Source: Ulvibacterium sp965228935 (GTDB taxonomy: Bacteria > Bacteroidota > Bacteroidia > Flavobacteriales > Flavobacteriaceae). Taken from it: 64,000 nt of DNA. Location of the stretch: positions 5,270,001 to 5,334,000 of the forward strand of contig NZ_OZ245846.1 of the NCBI RefSeq assembly GCF_965228935.1, read 5' to 3'. Position numbers and translations under genes: made by a program. The notes under the pieces were generated by a model. The model ran no database searches. It was not told the origin of the DNA and saw only the letters and a list, made by a program, of their open reading frames with translations. This document shows, piece by piece, positions 52,040 to 60,705 of the stretch (its first letter is position 1; each line of letters begins with the position of its first letter).

Positions 52040-53374
52040 ATGTTAACCTTATTTGGAATACTCATTATTGGTGTCGGGATTCTCACTTTGTTGACGAAAC
52101 CAATATTCAAAAATCATAGATTGCTTGGGTGGTTCACCCAACGCAAAAGCCTGCAGATCATCCTCTTGGGCATTGCATTGAGCATTGTTACGGGAACGTT
52201 ATTTTACGCTGAGCCCGGTACTGCCTATGCGGTTCAATATCCATGGGGCGGACAAAAAGCAGTTTTCCGCCAGGGCATCCACACCAAAATGTGGGGAAGA
52301 TTGATCCCTATCCAATTTGAATTGCCCATAAAATATGTAATCCCCGGTACCAATGGCGAATTGGGCGAGCAAAGCGAATATGCCAATGTGGATGCCGCCA
52401 AGTATTGGGCCTTTAGCGATGCAGTAAAGGTAAGAATCGCAACCTCCGTGGTTATCAGCATAAATACGGAGGACAAAGATCAGTTCCTATCCGTGGCAGA
52501 CCGCAATAAGACCGAACAAAATCTGATACGGTCCCGAATTATTCCCAATATTGACCAATCCATAAAGAATACCTGCAAACTTATGGATGCCCAGGATTAT
52601 ATTTCGGGACAAGCCTCGGATTTTGACCGATATTTCAAAGATCAATTGGAAAACGGTATTTACGTCCTGGAGGAGTATATAGAAAATGAGAGCAGGGAAA
52701 TCATCGGGGACAGCACAACGGTTAGTAGTGTCGTTAACAAAGAATCCAAACAAAAGCGTTTTCGCATAAAGCGAATACAGGGAGAGCCTGTTCGTGAACA
52801 GGGCAATTCCTTAAAGGCCTATGGCCTTAAAGTGGTCCAGGCCGTTGTTACTGAAATTGATTGGGAGGAAACCTTTGACAAGCGCCTCCAATTGCAAAAA
52901 GAAGAGGTGGCCCAAACGCAATTGGAAAAGCAGCAGGCGGAGCGCGAGTTCTATTGTGCACAAAAGGAAAAGGCCCGGGGAGAGGCCGAAAAGGCAGCGG
53001 AACGGGCCCGCTTGGAGAAAGAGCAGATACAAAAGACCATTGCCGCGGAAACCGAGGCCAAAGTAGCGGAATTCAACCTAGTAAAGGAGAAGAAGCAATT
53101 TGAAGTGGAAAAATTCAAGGCGCAAAGTAAAAAGGTGGCCGCGGACGCAGAGGCTTATCAAAATGCCAAATTAGTGAATGCCGAGCTTACACCCCAGGAA
53201 AGAGCGGAATGGCAATACAAGACCTCCGTAGGCGTTGCCAGGGAGTTAAAAGATCTTAATCTTCCCGAAATCTTTATTGAAGGCGGTAATTCCCAAAATA
53301 CAGATACCAATTTATTGCAGTCCTTGATAGGTGCCGAATTGGCCAAGAAGATGATGGAAAACAACTCAAAATAA
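52040..53374 (+). CDS. SPFH/Band-7 domain membrane protein
   Basis: 444 aa. Two N-terminal hydrophobic segments (about 2-19 and 39-57), the second being the anchor. An SPFH-type domain follows, seen in GGQKAVFRQGIHTKMWGRLIPIQFELPIKYV and AVKVRIATSVVISINTED. A long charged coiled coil at about 275-385 (KEEVAQTQLEKQQAEREFY, EKARGEAEKAAERARLEKEQ) is typical of flotillin/prohibitin-like scaffolds. Such proteins oligomerise in membrane microdomains. The neighbours do not reveal a partner such as NfeD. Confidence 0.85.
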   Translation: MLTLFGILIIGVGILTLLTKPIFKNHRLLGWFTQRKSLQIILLGIALSIVTGTLFYAEPGTAYAVQYPWGGQKAVFRQGIHTKMWGRLIPIQFELPIKYVIPGTNGELGEQSEYANVDAAKYWAFSDAVKVRIATSVVISINTEDKDQFLSVADRNKTEQNLIRSRIIPNIDQSIKNTCKLMDAQDYISGQASDFDRYFKDQLENGIYVLEEYIENESREIIGDSTTVSSVVNKESKQKRFRIKRIQGEPVREQGNSLKAYGLKVVQAVVTEIDWEETFDKRLQLQKEEVAQTQLEKQQAEREFYCAQKEKARGEAEKAAERARLEKEQIQKTIAAETEAKVAEFNLVKEKKQFEVEKFKAQSKKVAADAEAYQNAKLVNAELTPQERAEWQYKTSVGVARELKDLNLPEIFIEGGNSQNTDTNLLQSLIGAELAKKMMENNSK

Positions 53375-53384
53375 TATCAAGCCT

Positions 53385-53416
53385 AAAGGCTCGGTCTAAG
53401 ACCGAGCCTTTATTTT
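53385..53416 (+). terminator. Terminator of the SPFH gene
   Basis: AAAGGCTCGGTC/GACCGAGCCTTT, a perfect 12-bp stem with a 3-nt loop followed by ATTTTG. It lies 10 bp after the stop. Confidence 0.9.
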
Positions 53417-53440
53417 GTACTTTTGGGAAAATTCAACGTG

Positions 53441-53596
53441 TTGAAAAGGGCATTTTTTAGGTTTATCGCCAAAATGAATAAAGCCTTGTTACCCAGTTAC
53501 TCCAAGAAAGGATTGGATTTATCCAAGGCTTCCAAACTACAAATGGCTATCATAGGATGGCGCTATTACGTTACCACCAATGCGCTGGGTCAGTAG
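53441..53596 (+). CDS. Small basic protein with non-ATG start, unknown function
   Basis: 51 aa from TTG 53441 (or GTG one codon earlier) to TAG 53596. A perfect -7 element TACTTTTG lies at 53418-53425. The sequence is Lys/Arg-rich with a short amphipathic middle: FIAKMNKALLPSYSKKGLDL, then SKLQMAIIGWRYYVTTNAL. I recall similar small proteins in flavobacterial genomes near the same position, ending in IGWRxYVT-like. Function unknown; the basic character fits RNA or membrane-surface binding. The 3' end overlaps the convergent apt gene by 7 bp. Confidence 0.6.
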   Translation: MKRAFFRFIAKMNKALLPSYSKKGLDLSKASKLQMAIIGWRYYVTTNALGQ

Positions 53597-54099
53597 CGCA
53601 TAAGCGATTTTACGTCAAAACCATTGAGTCTTTCCCTTCCGTTCAAGAATTCCAGTTCTATCAAAAAGTTACATTGTACCACAAGACCTCCCAAACGTTC
53701 TATGAGTGCACAAGTAGCTCCTGCGGTTCCACCTGTAGCCAATACATCATCATGGACCAGTACCCTGTCACCTTTGGAAATGCTATCTTCAAGAATTTCC
53801 AAGGTATCCTGTCCATATTCCAGGGCGTAGGTTTCCCCTACTACATTGCCCGGTAATTTTCCGGGCTTGCGCACCGGTACAAAACCTACATCCAATTGAG
53901 AAGCCAGCATAGGCGCAAAGAAAAAGCCTCGGCTTTCCATACCTACCACGATATCCACTTCCCTACCCACCATTTGTGCCAGTCTCTCCGTTGCTGTCCT
54001 TAATGCCTTGGGGTTCTTTAAAAGTGGGGTAATGTCCTTAAAAAGAATCCCTTGGGAAGGAAAGTCGGGTATATCCCGTATAAAGGTTTTTAGATCCAT
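53590..54099 (-). CDS. apt: Adenine phosphoribosyltransferase
   Basis: Purine salvage enzyme, adenine + PRPP to AMP + PPi; 169 aa, cytoplasmic. N-terminal IRDIPDFPSQGILFKDITPLL, the adenine loop GMESRGFFFAPMLA, and the PRPP motif VLVHDDVLATGGTAGA are intact. The ATG at 54099 gives the canonical start MDLKTFIRDIPDFP; the frame's 42-codon extension upstream would run into the tRNA gene on the other strand. Confidence 0.95.
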   Translation of the reverse strand: MDLKTFIRDIPDFPSQGILFKDITPLLKNPKALRTATERLAQMVGREVDIVVGMESRGFFFAPMLASQLDVGFVPVRKPGKLPGNVVGETYALEYGQDTLEILEDSISKGDRVLVHDDVLATGGTAGATCALIERLGGLVVQCNFLIELEFLNGRERLNGFDVKSLMRY

Positions 54100-54210
54100 A
54101 TTTTGATCGTTGTTATTTTGCCTTAAATTTAAAAAGAAATATATTTGCAGCCCTCCTTCGAAGTCGGTTAAAACCTCCTGCTTTGGAGAGCAATGCCCAA
54201 AGACAACAGA

Positions 54211-54284
54211 GGCCGCGTGGCGCAACTGAATAGCGCATCTGATTACGGCTCAGAAGGTTCCAGGTTTGAATCCTGGCGCGGTCA
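54211..54284 (+). tRNA. tRNA-Arg (anticodon ACG)
   Basis: 74-nt cloverleaf. Acceptor arms GGCCGCG and CGCGGTC pair (one G-U), with discriminator A at 54284. Anticodon arm TCTGA-TTACGGC-TCAGA has anticodon ACG, decoding CGU (and CGC/CGA after A34-to-I editing). T-arm CCAGG-TTTGAAT-CCTGG. The 3' CCA is not encoded. A terminator follows 14 bp later. Confidence 0.96.
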
Positions 54285-54298
54285 CATCAAGCAGAAAG

Positions 54299-54323
54299 TC
54301 CATCACCGAAGTGATGGATTTTT
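54299..54323 (+). terminator. Terminator of tRNA-Arg
   Basis: TCCATCAC/GTGATGGA stem with a 4-nt loop, followed by TTTTTT. Confidence 0.9.
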
Positions 54324-54476
54324 TGTTTTACGAAAAATCCGAAGCATAGCCCCAGAGGTTTGAAGTAAAATGAAAAACGATTACGCTAGTAATTGAACTT
54401 TCTATTTGCAGGAACGAATTTATTCAGGACCATTAATCCACCACAGGATTTCCAACGCGTCGTCTAGCTCCTCCTT

Positions 54477-54695
54477 ATCAAAGGTCTTTTAGACCTTTGA
54501 TGACCAGTAGGCCCCCTATGGAGGTTATAAAGGCAAGGGTTTGAAACCTCTTAATACGTATTGCTCCAAGCCCTTCGATCATTTGTTTTTTATATGGAAT
54601 ACGAGCGGTTTAATCATATGCGCGAACCAAGGATCGGTTTTGCCATCCTTGAAAATCAACAGGATTTATGAGCGGTAAGGCAGTTAACCGCTCAT
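54477..54695. repeat. Cluster of three perfect inverted repeats
   Basis: ATCAAAGGTCT/AGACCTTTGAT with a 3-nt spacer (54477-54501), CAAGGAT/ATCCTTG with a 10-nt spacer (54628-54651), and ATGAGCGGT/ACCGCTCAT with a 10-nt spacer (54668-54695). None is followed by a T-run on either strand that would make it a standard terminator. Confidence 0.6.
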
Positions 54696-54920
54696 GGTAT
54701 AATCTATTGATAATCAGAATTCTTTCCGATCCTCGATTCGACATATATGTATAAAATACATCGATATGGCTCACTAAGAATAGTAAATTTAATACGAATA
54801 TTACTACTTTATATATAAGATTTAACATAAATATCGAGATTTAACAGTTGTTTGATGGTGGTTCATCGAAAAATTTGGGAATTAACTGTCATGATATTCG
54901 TTTTTTCGTACATTTCCGCC

Positions 54921-55106
54921 ATGGAACATTTTAAGGAAGCTAAAAAGACATTGGACGAATCATGGGCCGAACTCCACGAGGCCAATATTAATCTCCAGAT
55001 ATCCATTCAACAAATGCAATGGGCCAGGCAAGATTTGCGTGAAGCGCTACAAAATAGTAAGATTAAGGTTGAGGATAAAAAACTAAAGGATTTCCTGGAG
55101 CTTTAA
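54921..55106 (+). CDS. Small coiled-coil protein, unknown function
   Basis: 61 aa from ATG 54921. It is almost wholly helical and charged: MEHFKEAKKTLDESWAELHE then INLQISIQQMQWARQDLREALQ, with heptad spacing of hydrophobic residues. TACATTTC, one mismatch from TAnnTTTG, precedes it by a few bases. A frame extension to 54852 (MMVVHRKIWEL...) would cross that element and is less likely. Family not recognised. Confidence 0.5.
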   Translation: MEHFKEAKKTLDESWAELHEANINLQISIQQMQWARQDLREALQNSKIKVEDKKLKDFLEL

Positions 55107-55194
55107 GATAAGCAGATCTACCGATTTGGTTGTTGGTAAAGGACTTGTATAGTACATAGCTATTATTTCTATTCCCTACTATATTTTAAAAGTG

Positions 55195-55725
55195 CTAGAC
55201 CAATATTTTGTTACCTTGATGTTTTTCCAATTTAAAGAAAACCATAGGCTTTTCGTTTTCAATTCTCTTTTCCATAAATGACATGCCTAATCGTTTAGCC
55301 ACTCTTTGTGAAGCCATATGCGGTTCGTCCGTTGCTGCGATAAGGTACTGAAGACCTAGCCTTTTAAACGCGTAGTCTACTATTGCCGAGCTAGCTTCCG
55401 TGGCATATCCCTTTTCGGTAAAAGGTTGCAACAAGGCATAAAGCAGTTGGGGTTGTGGCTCATCAACAAAGTACCATAAACCTACATAGCCCATTAGGGT
55501 TTCCCCATCTTTTAATTGAATTTTCCAGAGACCAAATTGGTCGTCTTCAAAATGTCTTATGTTTTGTTCCATGATGTCATCCGCGAGCATGGCATCGATT
55601 ATCTCATCACCCCAAAGATATTTCCGAATGAAAGCATCACCGTTCAAAAGTTGGAACACCTTTGAGTCCTCTGGGATAAAGGGTGACAGTTGGAGCCGCT
55701 TTGTCTCAAGATTTAAATTTTCCAT
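55195..55725 (-). CDS. GNAT N-acetyltransferase (RimJ/RimL-like)
   Basis: 176-aa acetyltransferase of the Acetyltransf_3 group. It begins LETKRLQLSPFIPEDSKVF. The acetyl-CoA site is seen in LLQPFTEKGYATEASSAIVDYAFKRLG, with the usual R/QxxGxG/A variant as TEKGYATEA, then ATDEPHMASQRVAKRLGMSFM. The ATG at 55725 is preferred to an in-frame GTG at 55734. Substrate (ribosomal protein N-terminus or small amine) unknown. It lies 20 bp after a second GNAT gene, so the two are likely cotranscribed. Confidence 0.87.
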   Translation of the reverse strand: MENLNLETKRLQLSPFIPEDSKVFQLLNGDAFIRKYLWGDEIIDAMLADDIMEQNIRHFEDDQFGLWKIQLKDGETLMGYVGLWYFVDEPQPQLLYALLQPFTEKGYATEASSAIVDYAFKRLGLQYLIAATDEPHMASQRVAKRLGMSFMEKRIENEKPMVFFKLEKHQGNKILV

Positions 55726-55745
55726 TTCGAACACCTTTAAATAAC

Positions 55746-56198
55746 TTACGGATTTTTGCTATTCCGCTTTATCAGAATTTTGAACATTCCCGAACAGTTA
55801 TTCTTTCGTTCCACAAACCCATATTTTTTGTATAATTTTTTTGTCCCACCTGGTGCCATTACCCCAATATAGGCATATTGTGATGCTATTGTTTCAAAAT
55901 AGCCCTCAATATGATCCATAATCAGTTCGCTCACATTTTTGTTATCGTAGTTTGGGTGGACTACAATGTCCAGGATGTTAAAATAGATGGCCCCATCACC
56001 AACAACACTTCCCAATCCAATCACCTTGGGACCATCTAAGACTACAACACTATATAGTTCTTTTCCAAAAGCAGTTTTTGCAAATTGATTCCCAACTGTA
56101 TACCAATCGGATTGACTTCTTAAAGATTGGTACTCTTCACGGGTAGCAGAACGTTTTTCAACTTGGAACCTTGCGCCTTGTTCAATAATCATTTCCAT
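55746..56198 (-). CDS. GNAT-family acetyltransferase
   Basis: 150-aa single-domain GNAT. The core runs from GPKVIGLGSVVGDGAIYFNILDIVVHPNYDNKNVSELIMDHI, where the motif A segment is divergent (no strict RxxGxG), to APGGTKKLYKKYGFVER, typical motif B. Substrate unknown. It is followed by the second acetyltransferase gene 20 bp later, possibly a small operon. Confidence 0.83.
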   Translation of the reverse strand: MEMIIEQGARFQVEKRSATREEYQSLRSQSDWYTVGNQFAKTAFGKELYSVVVLDGPKVIGLGSVVGDGAIYFNILDIVVHPNYDNKNVSELIMDHIEGYFETIASQYAYIGVMAPGGTKKLYKKYGFVERKNNCSGMFKILIKRNSKNP

Positions 56199-56346
56199 AC
56201 CTAACCTATTTTTTCTTGTTTTTCGTTATTACCTGTCTTAATGACCGAGGGGACTTCCAAACCTGCCCCGAAAATCGCACAACCCAACACAAACTCGTAG
56301 GCTTTACATTACATAATGTTTGGTGTTGAAGAATCGTCATCATTTT

Positions 56347-57522
56347 TTAAAAGCTATATCTGAATCTCAGAAATATGCTATTTCCTAAATTTTTAAATTC
56401 ATTTTCTTGTTTCCCATAGAAAATTTGCCCGGTTACATCAAAGTCCCAGTTTTGGGAAATGTTGTACGTGAATTGCGGGGTAAAAAAGACCGAGTTTAAA
56501 TCCACCGCATAGATAGAAGCCATTGATCCCGTAATTGCGGGGGTAAACGTTTTTGAAAACTGACCGAACAGGGACCACTTGTTCGGCATTAGGTTTTTGG
56601 CATCTATTGTAGCGTTGTTCATCGACGAACCACCAAAAAAATCAACATCACCCACTCCATTGCTATTATAAAGCGTAGACATAGTAATGGAAATATCGTT
56701 TGCGAAGTAATAATCGAACGAAATGGATCCAACAAAGGAATTATTCCCTTCAGAACGGTCATTTGGCATAAAATAGCTCAATTCGCCCTTAAAACCTACA
56801 TCATTGATAACACCTTCCCAACCCATTCCTAGCGCAAGGTCATTCAAGTACTTGGATGCTATTAATTGAAAGTCGTATTGATATTTATTGAAATTATACT
56901 TGATGGCCATTGTGTTATCTTCCCATGTATCCGCATAACTGATGGCAAATTCCAGACTAGAATCCCCTGAGGTAAAATATTTTACCCTTATCGCATCCGC
57001 TCCAGGGCGTTCTTCATAGTCAAAATCCAAAAAGTTATAAGCGTTAAAAAAATCATTGGGATTCCAAACCAAGTTTTTTCCCCAATTGATACGCTGACGA
57101 CCTATAACCAATTGCCATTTACCTTTATGATAATCCAAATACAGGCGGTCTAGCGTTGAAAGCATAAGTATTGCAGGTTCATTGAGCAAAAAGGCATTTA
57201 GGTCTATATCCTGATTGGGATTCTTTACGGTCGCGGCAAAGTCGGGCAGGGACCTGACCGAGGTACCCCAGAACAACCTGTTCCGTAATTCGAGCGCCAA
57301 TGTTAGGTTATCGCTGGCGTACATTCTTAAATTCAACCGGTTATGGATCAGGTTATCGTTGGCGATACTATCCAACGAAGTGAAACTCGAAGTATTCAGA
57401 AACTTTACATATCCTGATACATCCAGATGTTCCGAGGCCCAACTTTGCTTCTCTTGTGCCGTTACGTTTACCGCTAATGCAAAAACCAAAATACAGGATA
57501 CTATGTGCTCTTTTGGTGTCAA
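56347..57522 (-). CDS. Outer-membrane beta-barrel protein of the Lol-like operon
   Basis: 391-aa exported barrel. Signal peptide ends in NVTAQ at about residue 22. Strand-like stretches include LDVSGYVKFLNTSSF, LTLALELRNRLFWGT, KWQLVIGRQRINWGKNLVWNPNDFFNAYNFLDFDYEERPGADA and a last strand IFLRFRYSF ending in Phe. The NWGKNLVWNPND region recalls DUF1302/capsule-type porins but I cannot assign a family. The start overlaps the ATPase stop by 4 bp, so it is the terminal gene of the operon and may be the outer-membrane exit or acceptor for its cargo. Confidence 0.75.
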   Translation of the reverse strand: MTPKEHIVSCILVFALAVNVTAQEKQSWASEHLDVSGYVKFLNTSSFTSLDSIANDNLIHNRLNLRMYASDNLTLALELRNRLFWGTSVRSLPDFAATVKNPNQDIDLNAFLLNEPAILMLSTLDRLYLDYHKGKWQLVIGRQRINWGKNLVWNPNDFFNAYNFLDFDYEERPGADAIRVKYFTSGDSSLEFAISYADTWEDNTMAIKYNFNKYQYDFQLIASKYLNDLALGMGWEGVINDVGFKGELSYFMPNDRSEGNNSFVGSISFDYYFANDISITMSTLYNSNGVGDVDFFGGSSMNNATIDAKNLMPNKWSLFGQFSKTFTPAITGSMASIYAVDLNSVFFTPQFTYNISQNWDFDVTGQIFYGKQENEFKNLGNSIFLRFRYSF

Positions 57523-58211
57523 TTTGATCGTAAAACGTCCGCTATGATTTTACCGTCCTCCATGGTGACCACTCGTCTTGCCCGGTCGATAACTCTCTGG
57601 TCATGAGTGGAAAAAATAAAGGTGATGCCCTCTTTTTCATTGAGTTGTTCCATGATATCCAAAAGGGCCGACGTGGATTTTGAATCCAGATTGGCCGTAG
57701 GCTCATCGGCCAAAACGAATTTAGGTCGGGAAGCCAATGCCCTTGCCACAGCGATGCGCTGTTGTTGGCCACCACTCATTTCATTGGGACGCTTCAAGGC
57801 CTGGGTTTTCAATCCGACCGATTCAAGCAATTCTTCCACCCGCTCATCTATTGTTTCTTTGGGTTCATGTTGTAATAGCATAATGAACCCCACATTTTCT
57901 TTCGCATTGAGCACGGGAATTAAATTGTAGGCCTGAAATACAAACCCAATATTCCGCAATCTGAAATTGATAAGTTCATTTTCTTCTAATTCAAGGATGT
58001 CCACTTCATCCACAAATACATTGCCCGAATGTGGTTTGTCCAAACCGCCAATAATGTTGAGCAACGTACTTTTCCCAGATCCGGATGGCCCCACAATGGC
58101 CGTAAATTCACCTTTCTTGATCGTAAGTGACAGACCATTTAGCGCCCTTACCTCATTACCCTTGCCTTCATTATAGACCTTCTTTAGATTCTCTGTTTTT
58201 ATAACGTTCAT
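57519..58211 (-). CDS. ABC transporter ATP-binding protein, LolD/MacB-like
   Basis: 230-aa ATPase. Walker A GPSGSGKST (about 42-50), Q-loop in FVFQAYNLIPVLNAKENV, signature MSGGQQQR, Walker B FVLADEPTANLD and H-loop FSTHD are complete. This is the MacB/LolD/FtsE clade, whose members work by mechanotransmission with FtsX-type permeases rather than classic transport. ATG 58211 gives MNVIKTENLKKVYNEGKG; 11 extra codons lie upstream. Its permeases are the two genes before it. Confidence 0.94.
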   Translation of the reverse strand: MNVIKTENLKKVYNEGKGNEVRALNGLSLTIKKGEFTAIVGPSGSGKSTLLNIIGGLDKPHSGNVFVDEVDILELEENELINFRLRNIGFVFQAYNLIPVLNAKENVGFIMLLQHEPKETIDERVEELLESVGLKTQALKRPNEMSGGQQQRIAVARALASRPKFVLADEPTANLDSKSTSALLDIMEQLNEKEGITFIFSTHDQRVIDRARRVVTMEDGKIIADVLRSN

Positions 58212-58250
58212 TTTGTTTGTCTTTGATTGATAATTCAAGTGCACCTCTTT

Positions 58251-59462
58251 TTAGATAGCTTTCACTGCTTCGGCGGGATTCATTTTCAAAGCTCTTCTTG
58301 CCGGAATCACGGCTGCGATCAATGCCACTACGAGTGTCATCAAAGTGATATTCAAATACAGGACGGTGGGTAGTTTTGTATAGACTCTGGAATCCATCCC
58401 AAAGCTTTCAAGACCTTTGCCAACCGTTGAAAGATCAATACCGTGAATTCCAAAATATTCTATTCCCCAAATGGATAGGAGAACACCAAGCGGTGCCGCT
58501 ACAAGTGACAAGAAAAGGGTCTCCAACATAATCATGGCAAATACCTTTCGCCTGTCCATGCCAACGGAAAGTAGCATGCCCAATTCCCTTTTTCGCTCCA
58601 AAACAGCCATAAGCATAGTATTCACTATTCCGAATGTCAATGCCAGTAAAATGATACCCATGAAAATGTAGAGAAAGTTGTTCATGGTCTTTTGTGTATA
58701 GCCCAGTTCCGGGGCGAGTTCGTCCCAGGTTTCCACAAGATTATTTGTCGGAATTCGGCTTTTAACCGGAATCGTCCGATTGATGTTATCACAGAGAATG
58801 GCTATTTCATGATACTTGCCACTCAAGTCGACAAGAGGGGCTAAATCGTTATATTTTACAAATACATTTGCTTCATCAAATGAACTGTTCACTGTTTTAA
58901 AGATTCCCTCGACCCTAAAACTGGTAGCTATCGTATTATTACCGGCATCCAGAAAATTCAGCACTACTTTGGAGTTGACCTTTGCATCCAATTTGTGGGC
59001 CAGTTTTTCGCCAATAATTATTGGATTTCTCTTCAGCTTGTCCAAATAGGTGCCCTGCACCAATTTTTCAGAAACATTGGTGACTTTTTTTTCCTCCTTG
59101 GGATAAATGCCCATGATTTTCACACCATAATTGCCATGGGCCGTTGACGCCATTCCTTGTAAAACCAAACGTTTTGAATACGCCGATACATGCCTCATAG
59201 TATCTACTTTATCCAAAATAGCCCTGCTTCCCGTGATGGTATCTTTTTTGTCAAAGTCTACCTGAAATTCAGGACTGTGTATTTGAATATGTGACAGATA
59301 AGTATCAATGGAACTTTTTAAACGCTGATCGTTCAATCCTGTGGTCACGGCCATAATAAATAGACCCGCCCATATCCCTACAACTATGGAAGCTATGACA
59401 ACACCGCTCCGTAGCTTGTTTCTCCAAACGTTTCTCCATGCTATTATTACCAATGTTTTCAT
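58251..59462 (-). CDS. ABC permease, FtsX/LolE-like (second of pair)
   Basis: 403-aa permease with one N-terminal helix (about 18-42), a large periplasmic domain (about 45-270) and three C-terminal helices. FtsX-fold signatures are AWRNVWRNKLRSG at the start, AVLERKRELGMLLSVGMDRR and IPARRALKMNPAEAVKAI at the end. The ATG at 59462 follows the other permease stop by 13 bp. The two permeases are different in sequence, so the complex is probably a LolCE-like heterodimer. Confidence 0.92.
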   Translation of the reverse strand: MKTLVIIAWRNVWRNKLRSGVVIASIVVGIWAGLFIMAVTTGLNDQRLKSSIDTYLSHIQIHSPEFQVDFDKKDTITGSRAILDKVDTMRHVSAYSKRLVLQGMASTAHGNYGVKIMGIYPKEEKKVTNVSEKLVQGTYLDKLKRNPIIIGEKLAHKLDAKVNSKVVLNFLDAGNNTIATSFRVEGIFKTVNSSFDEANVFVKYNDLAPLVDLSGKYHEIAILCDNINRTIPVKSRIPTNNLVETWDELAPELGYTQKTMNNFLYIFMGIILLALTFGIVNTMLMAVLERKRELGMLLSVGMDRRKVFAMIMLETLFLSLVAAPLGVLLSIWGIEYFGIHGIDLSTVGKGLESFGMDSRVYTKLPTVLYLNITLMTLVVALIAAVIPARRALKMNPAEAVKAI

Positions 59463-59475
59463 TTTTTGCAATGAT

Positions 59476-60687
59476 TTAGCCTCTCATAGCTTTTAGAGGA
59501 TTGAGTTTTTTAATGATTAGTATAGGGTAAAGCGAAACGAGGAGAGCGATGGAAAAAATAAGCGATGCGTGAACCAATGGAAGATCCGGTTGTATGTAAA
59601 AGGGAATCTTGGCACTGAAACCAAAGGTTTCCATCATCTCCGCTTCCGTACCGGGCAGTACCAAAGGATCATAATGCTTCCATAGCATTAGGGGATAGGC
59701 CAAAAGAACACCAACCAATACTCCTAATAGGGACAAAATGATAGTTTCCATAAACACCATGAGTATCAGCTTCCCTTTTTTCATACCTATCGAGACCAAC
59801 ACACCAAATTCGTATTTTCGCTCTTGGGTCATCATAAGTACGGTACCAAAAATGCCGAAGATGAGAATCATATAAAGAATGGCTACCATCAACAATCCGC
59901 CCACGTTATCGGCCAAAATTGTTTGTTGCAGTTCGGGCATCATTTCTTGCCAGTTCATGACTTCAAAACTGTCGTCCAACCCATCCGAAATGGCCTTTTG
60001 TACCGTTTTTAACTGGGCATTGTCTTTTTTGTCTATCACAAGACTTGTGGCAATTCCATCAGCACTGAAAAGACTCTGGGCACCTTCCAAAGTCATTAAT
60101 GCCGTTACCTTGTTCAATGTTGGATTTTTAAGATCTACAATACCCGAAACATGAAATTTATCGGCGGCCAGCATGCCATGGTACCCTTGTCCCAAGAACA
60201 CTACCGTATCATTTATATCTGCTTTGAAATACGACGCCACTCCTTCTCCTATGATAATGTCCTTTGGGTTTTGGGGAAGTGTGCCCTTTGCCAGCTTGGA
60301 CGCAACGTCCTGTAACTTAAGCTCTTTTTCAAAGTCCAACCCGTTTAAGGCTATCACTTTTGTGAGGTCTCCCATGGACAGTAGGCCATAATTTTCCAAT
60401 CGTGGCAACAATGCCTCAACACCTTTGGTGTTCGATACTTTGTGCATCAAACTATCGGTCATGACCACCGACTTATCTATTGACCGTTTGTCCCAATACC
60501 CATTTTCGTGTATCTGGATATATCCTGTATACGAACCCACCACATTATCTATCATGCTTTTGTAAGTTCCCAACTGCATGGAACGCATTATTAGGGAGAG
60601 GAATACAGCGATTAAAATGGAAGCAGCCGTAATGACACTTCTTTTTTTGTTTCGCCAAATATTTCGCCAGGCAATTTTTAGAATCAC
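59476..60687 (-). CDS. ABC permease, FtsX/LolC-like (first of pair)
   Basis: 403-aa permease. Starts AWRNIWRNKKRSVITAASILIAV, followed by the large periplasmic domain and C-terminal helices; MTQERKYEFGVLVSIGMKKGKL and the end IIKKLNPLKAMRG are FtsX-type signatures. Lies between the LolA-like gene (18 bp) and the second permease (13 bp). Together with the ATPase, it probably extracts a lipophilic molecule from the inner membrane or periplasm. Confidence 0.92.
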   Translation of the reverse strand: MILKIAWRNIWRNKKRSVITAASILIAVFLSLIMRSMQLGTYKSMIDNVVGSYTGYIQIHENGYWDKRSIDKSVVMTDSLMHKVSNTKGVEALLPRLENYGLLSMGDLTKVIALNGLDFEKELKLQDVASKLAKGTLPQNPKDIIIGEGVASYFKADINDTVVFLGQGYHGMLAADKFHVSGIVDLKNPTLNKVTALMTLEGAQSLFSADGIATSLVIDKKDNAQLKTVQKAISDGLDDSFEVMNWQEMMPELQQTILADNVGGLLMVAILYMILIFGIFGTVLMMTQERKYEFGVLVSIGMKKGKLILMVFMETIILSLLGVLVGVLLAYPLMLWKHYDPLVLPGTEAEMMETFGFSAKIPFYIQPDLPLVHASLIFSIALLVSLYPILIIKKLNPLKAMRG

Positions 60688-60705
60688 TGCTTTGCCATTT
60701 AAGTA

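Larger units (their letters stand above)
54285..54920. other. 636-bp region downstream of tRNA-Arg
   Basis: No supported gene. After the tRNA terminator it holds three perfect inverted repeats (54477-54501, 54628-54651, 54668-54695). An open frame on the minus strand (54828-54610) has a hydrophobic start but covers two of these repeats and is not convincing. No integrase or duplicate of the tRNA 3' end was found. Confidence 0.55.

Noticed and set aside
54610..54828. 72-aa minus-strand frame with hydrophobic start
   Set aside because: It spans two perfect inverted repeats, has poor composition after the first 25 residues and no recognisable family.
54211..55106. Integrated element at tRNA-Arg
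   Set aside because: No integrase, no duplicate of the tRNA 3' end and no cargo-type genes in the following kilobases.
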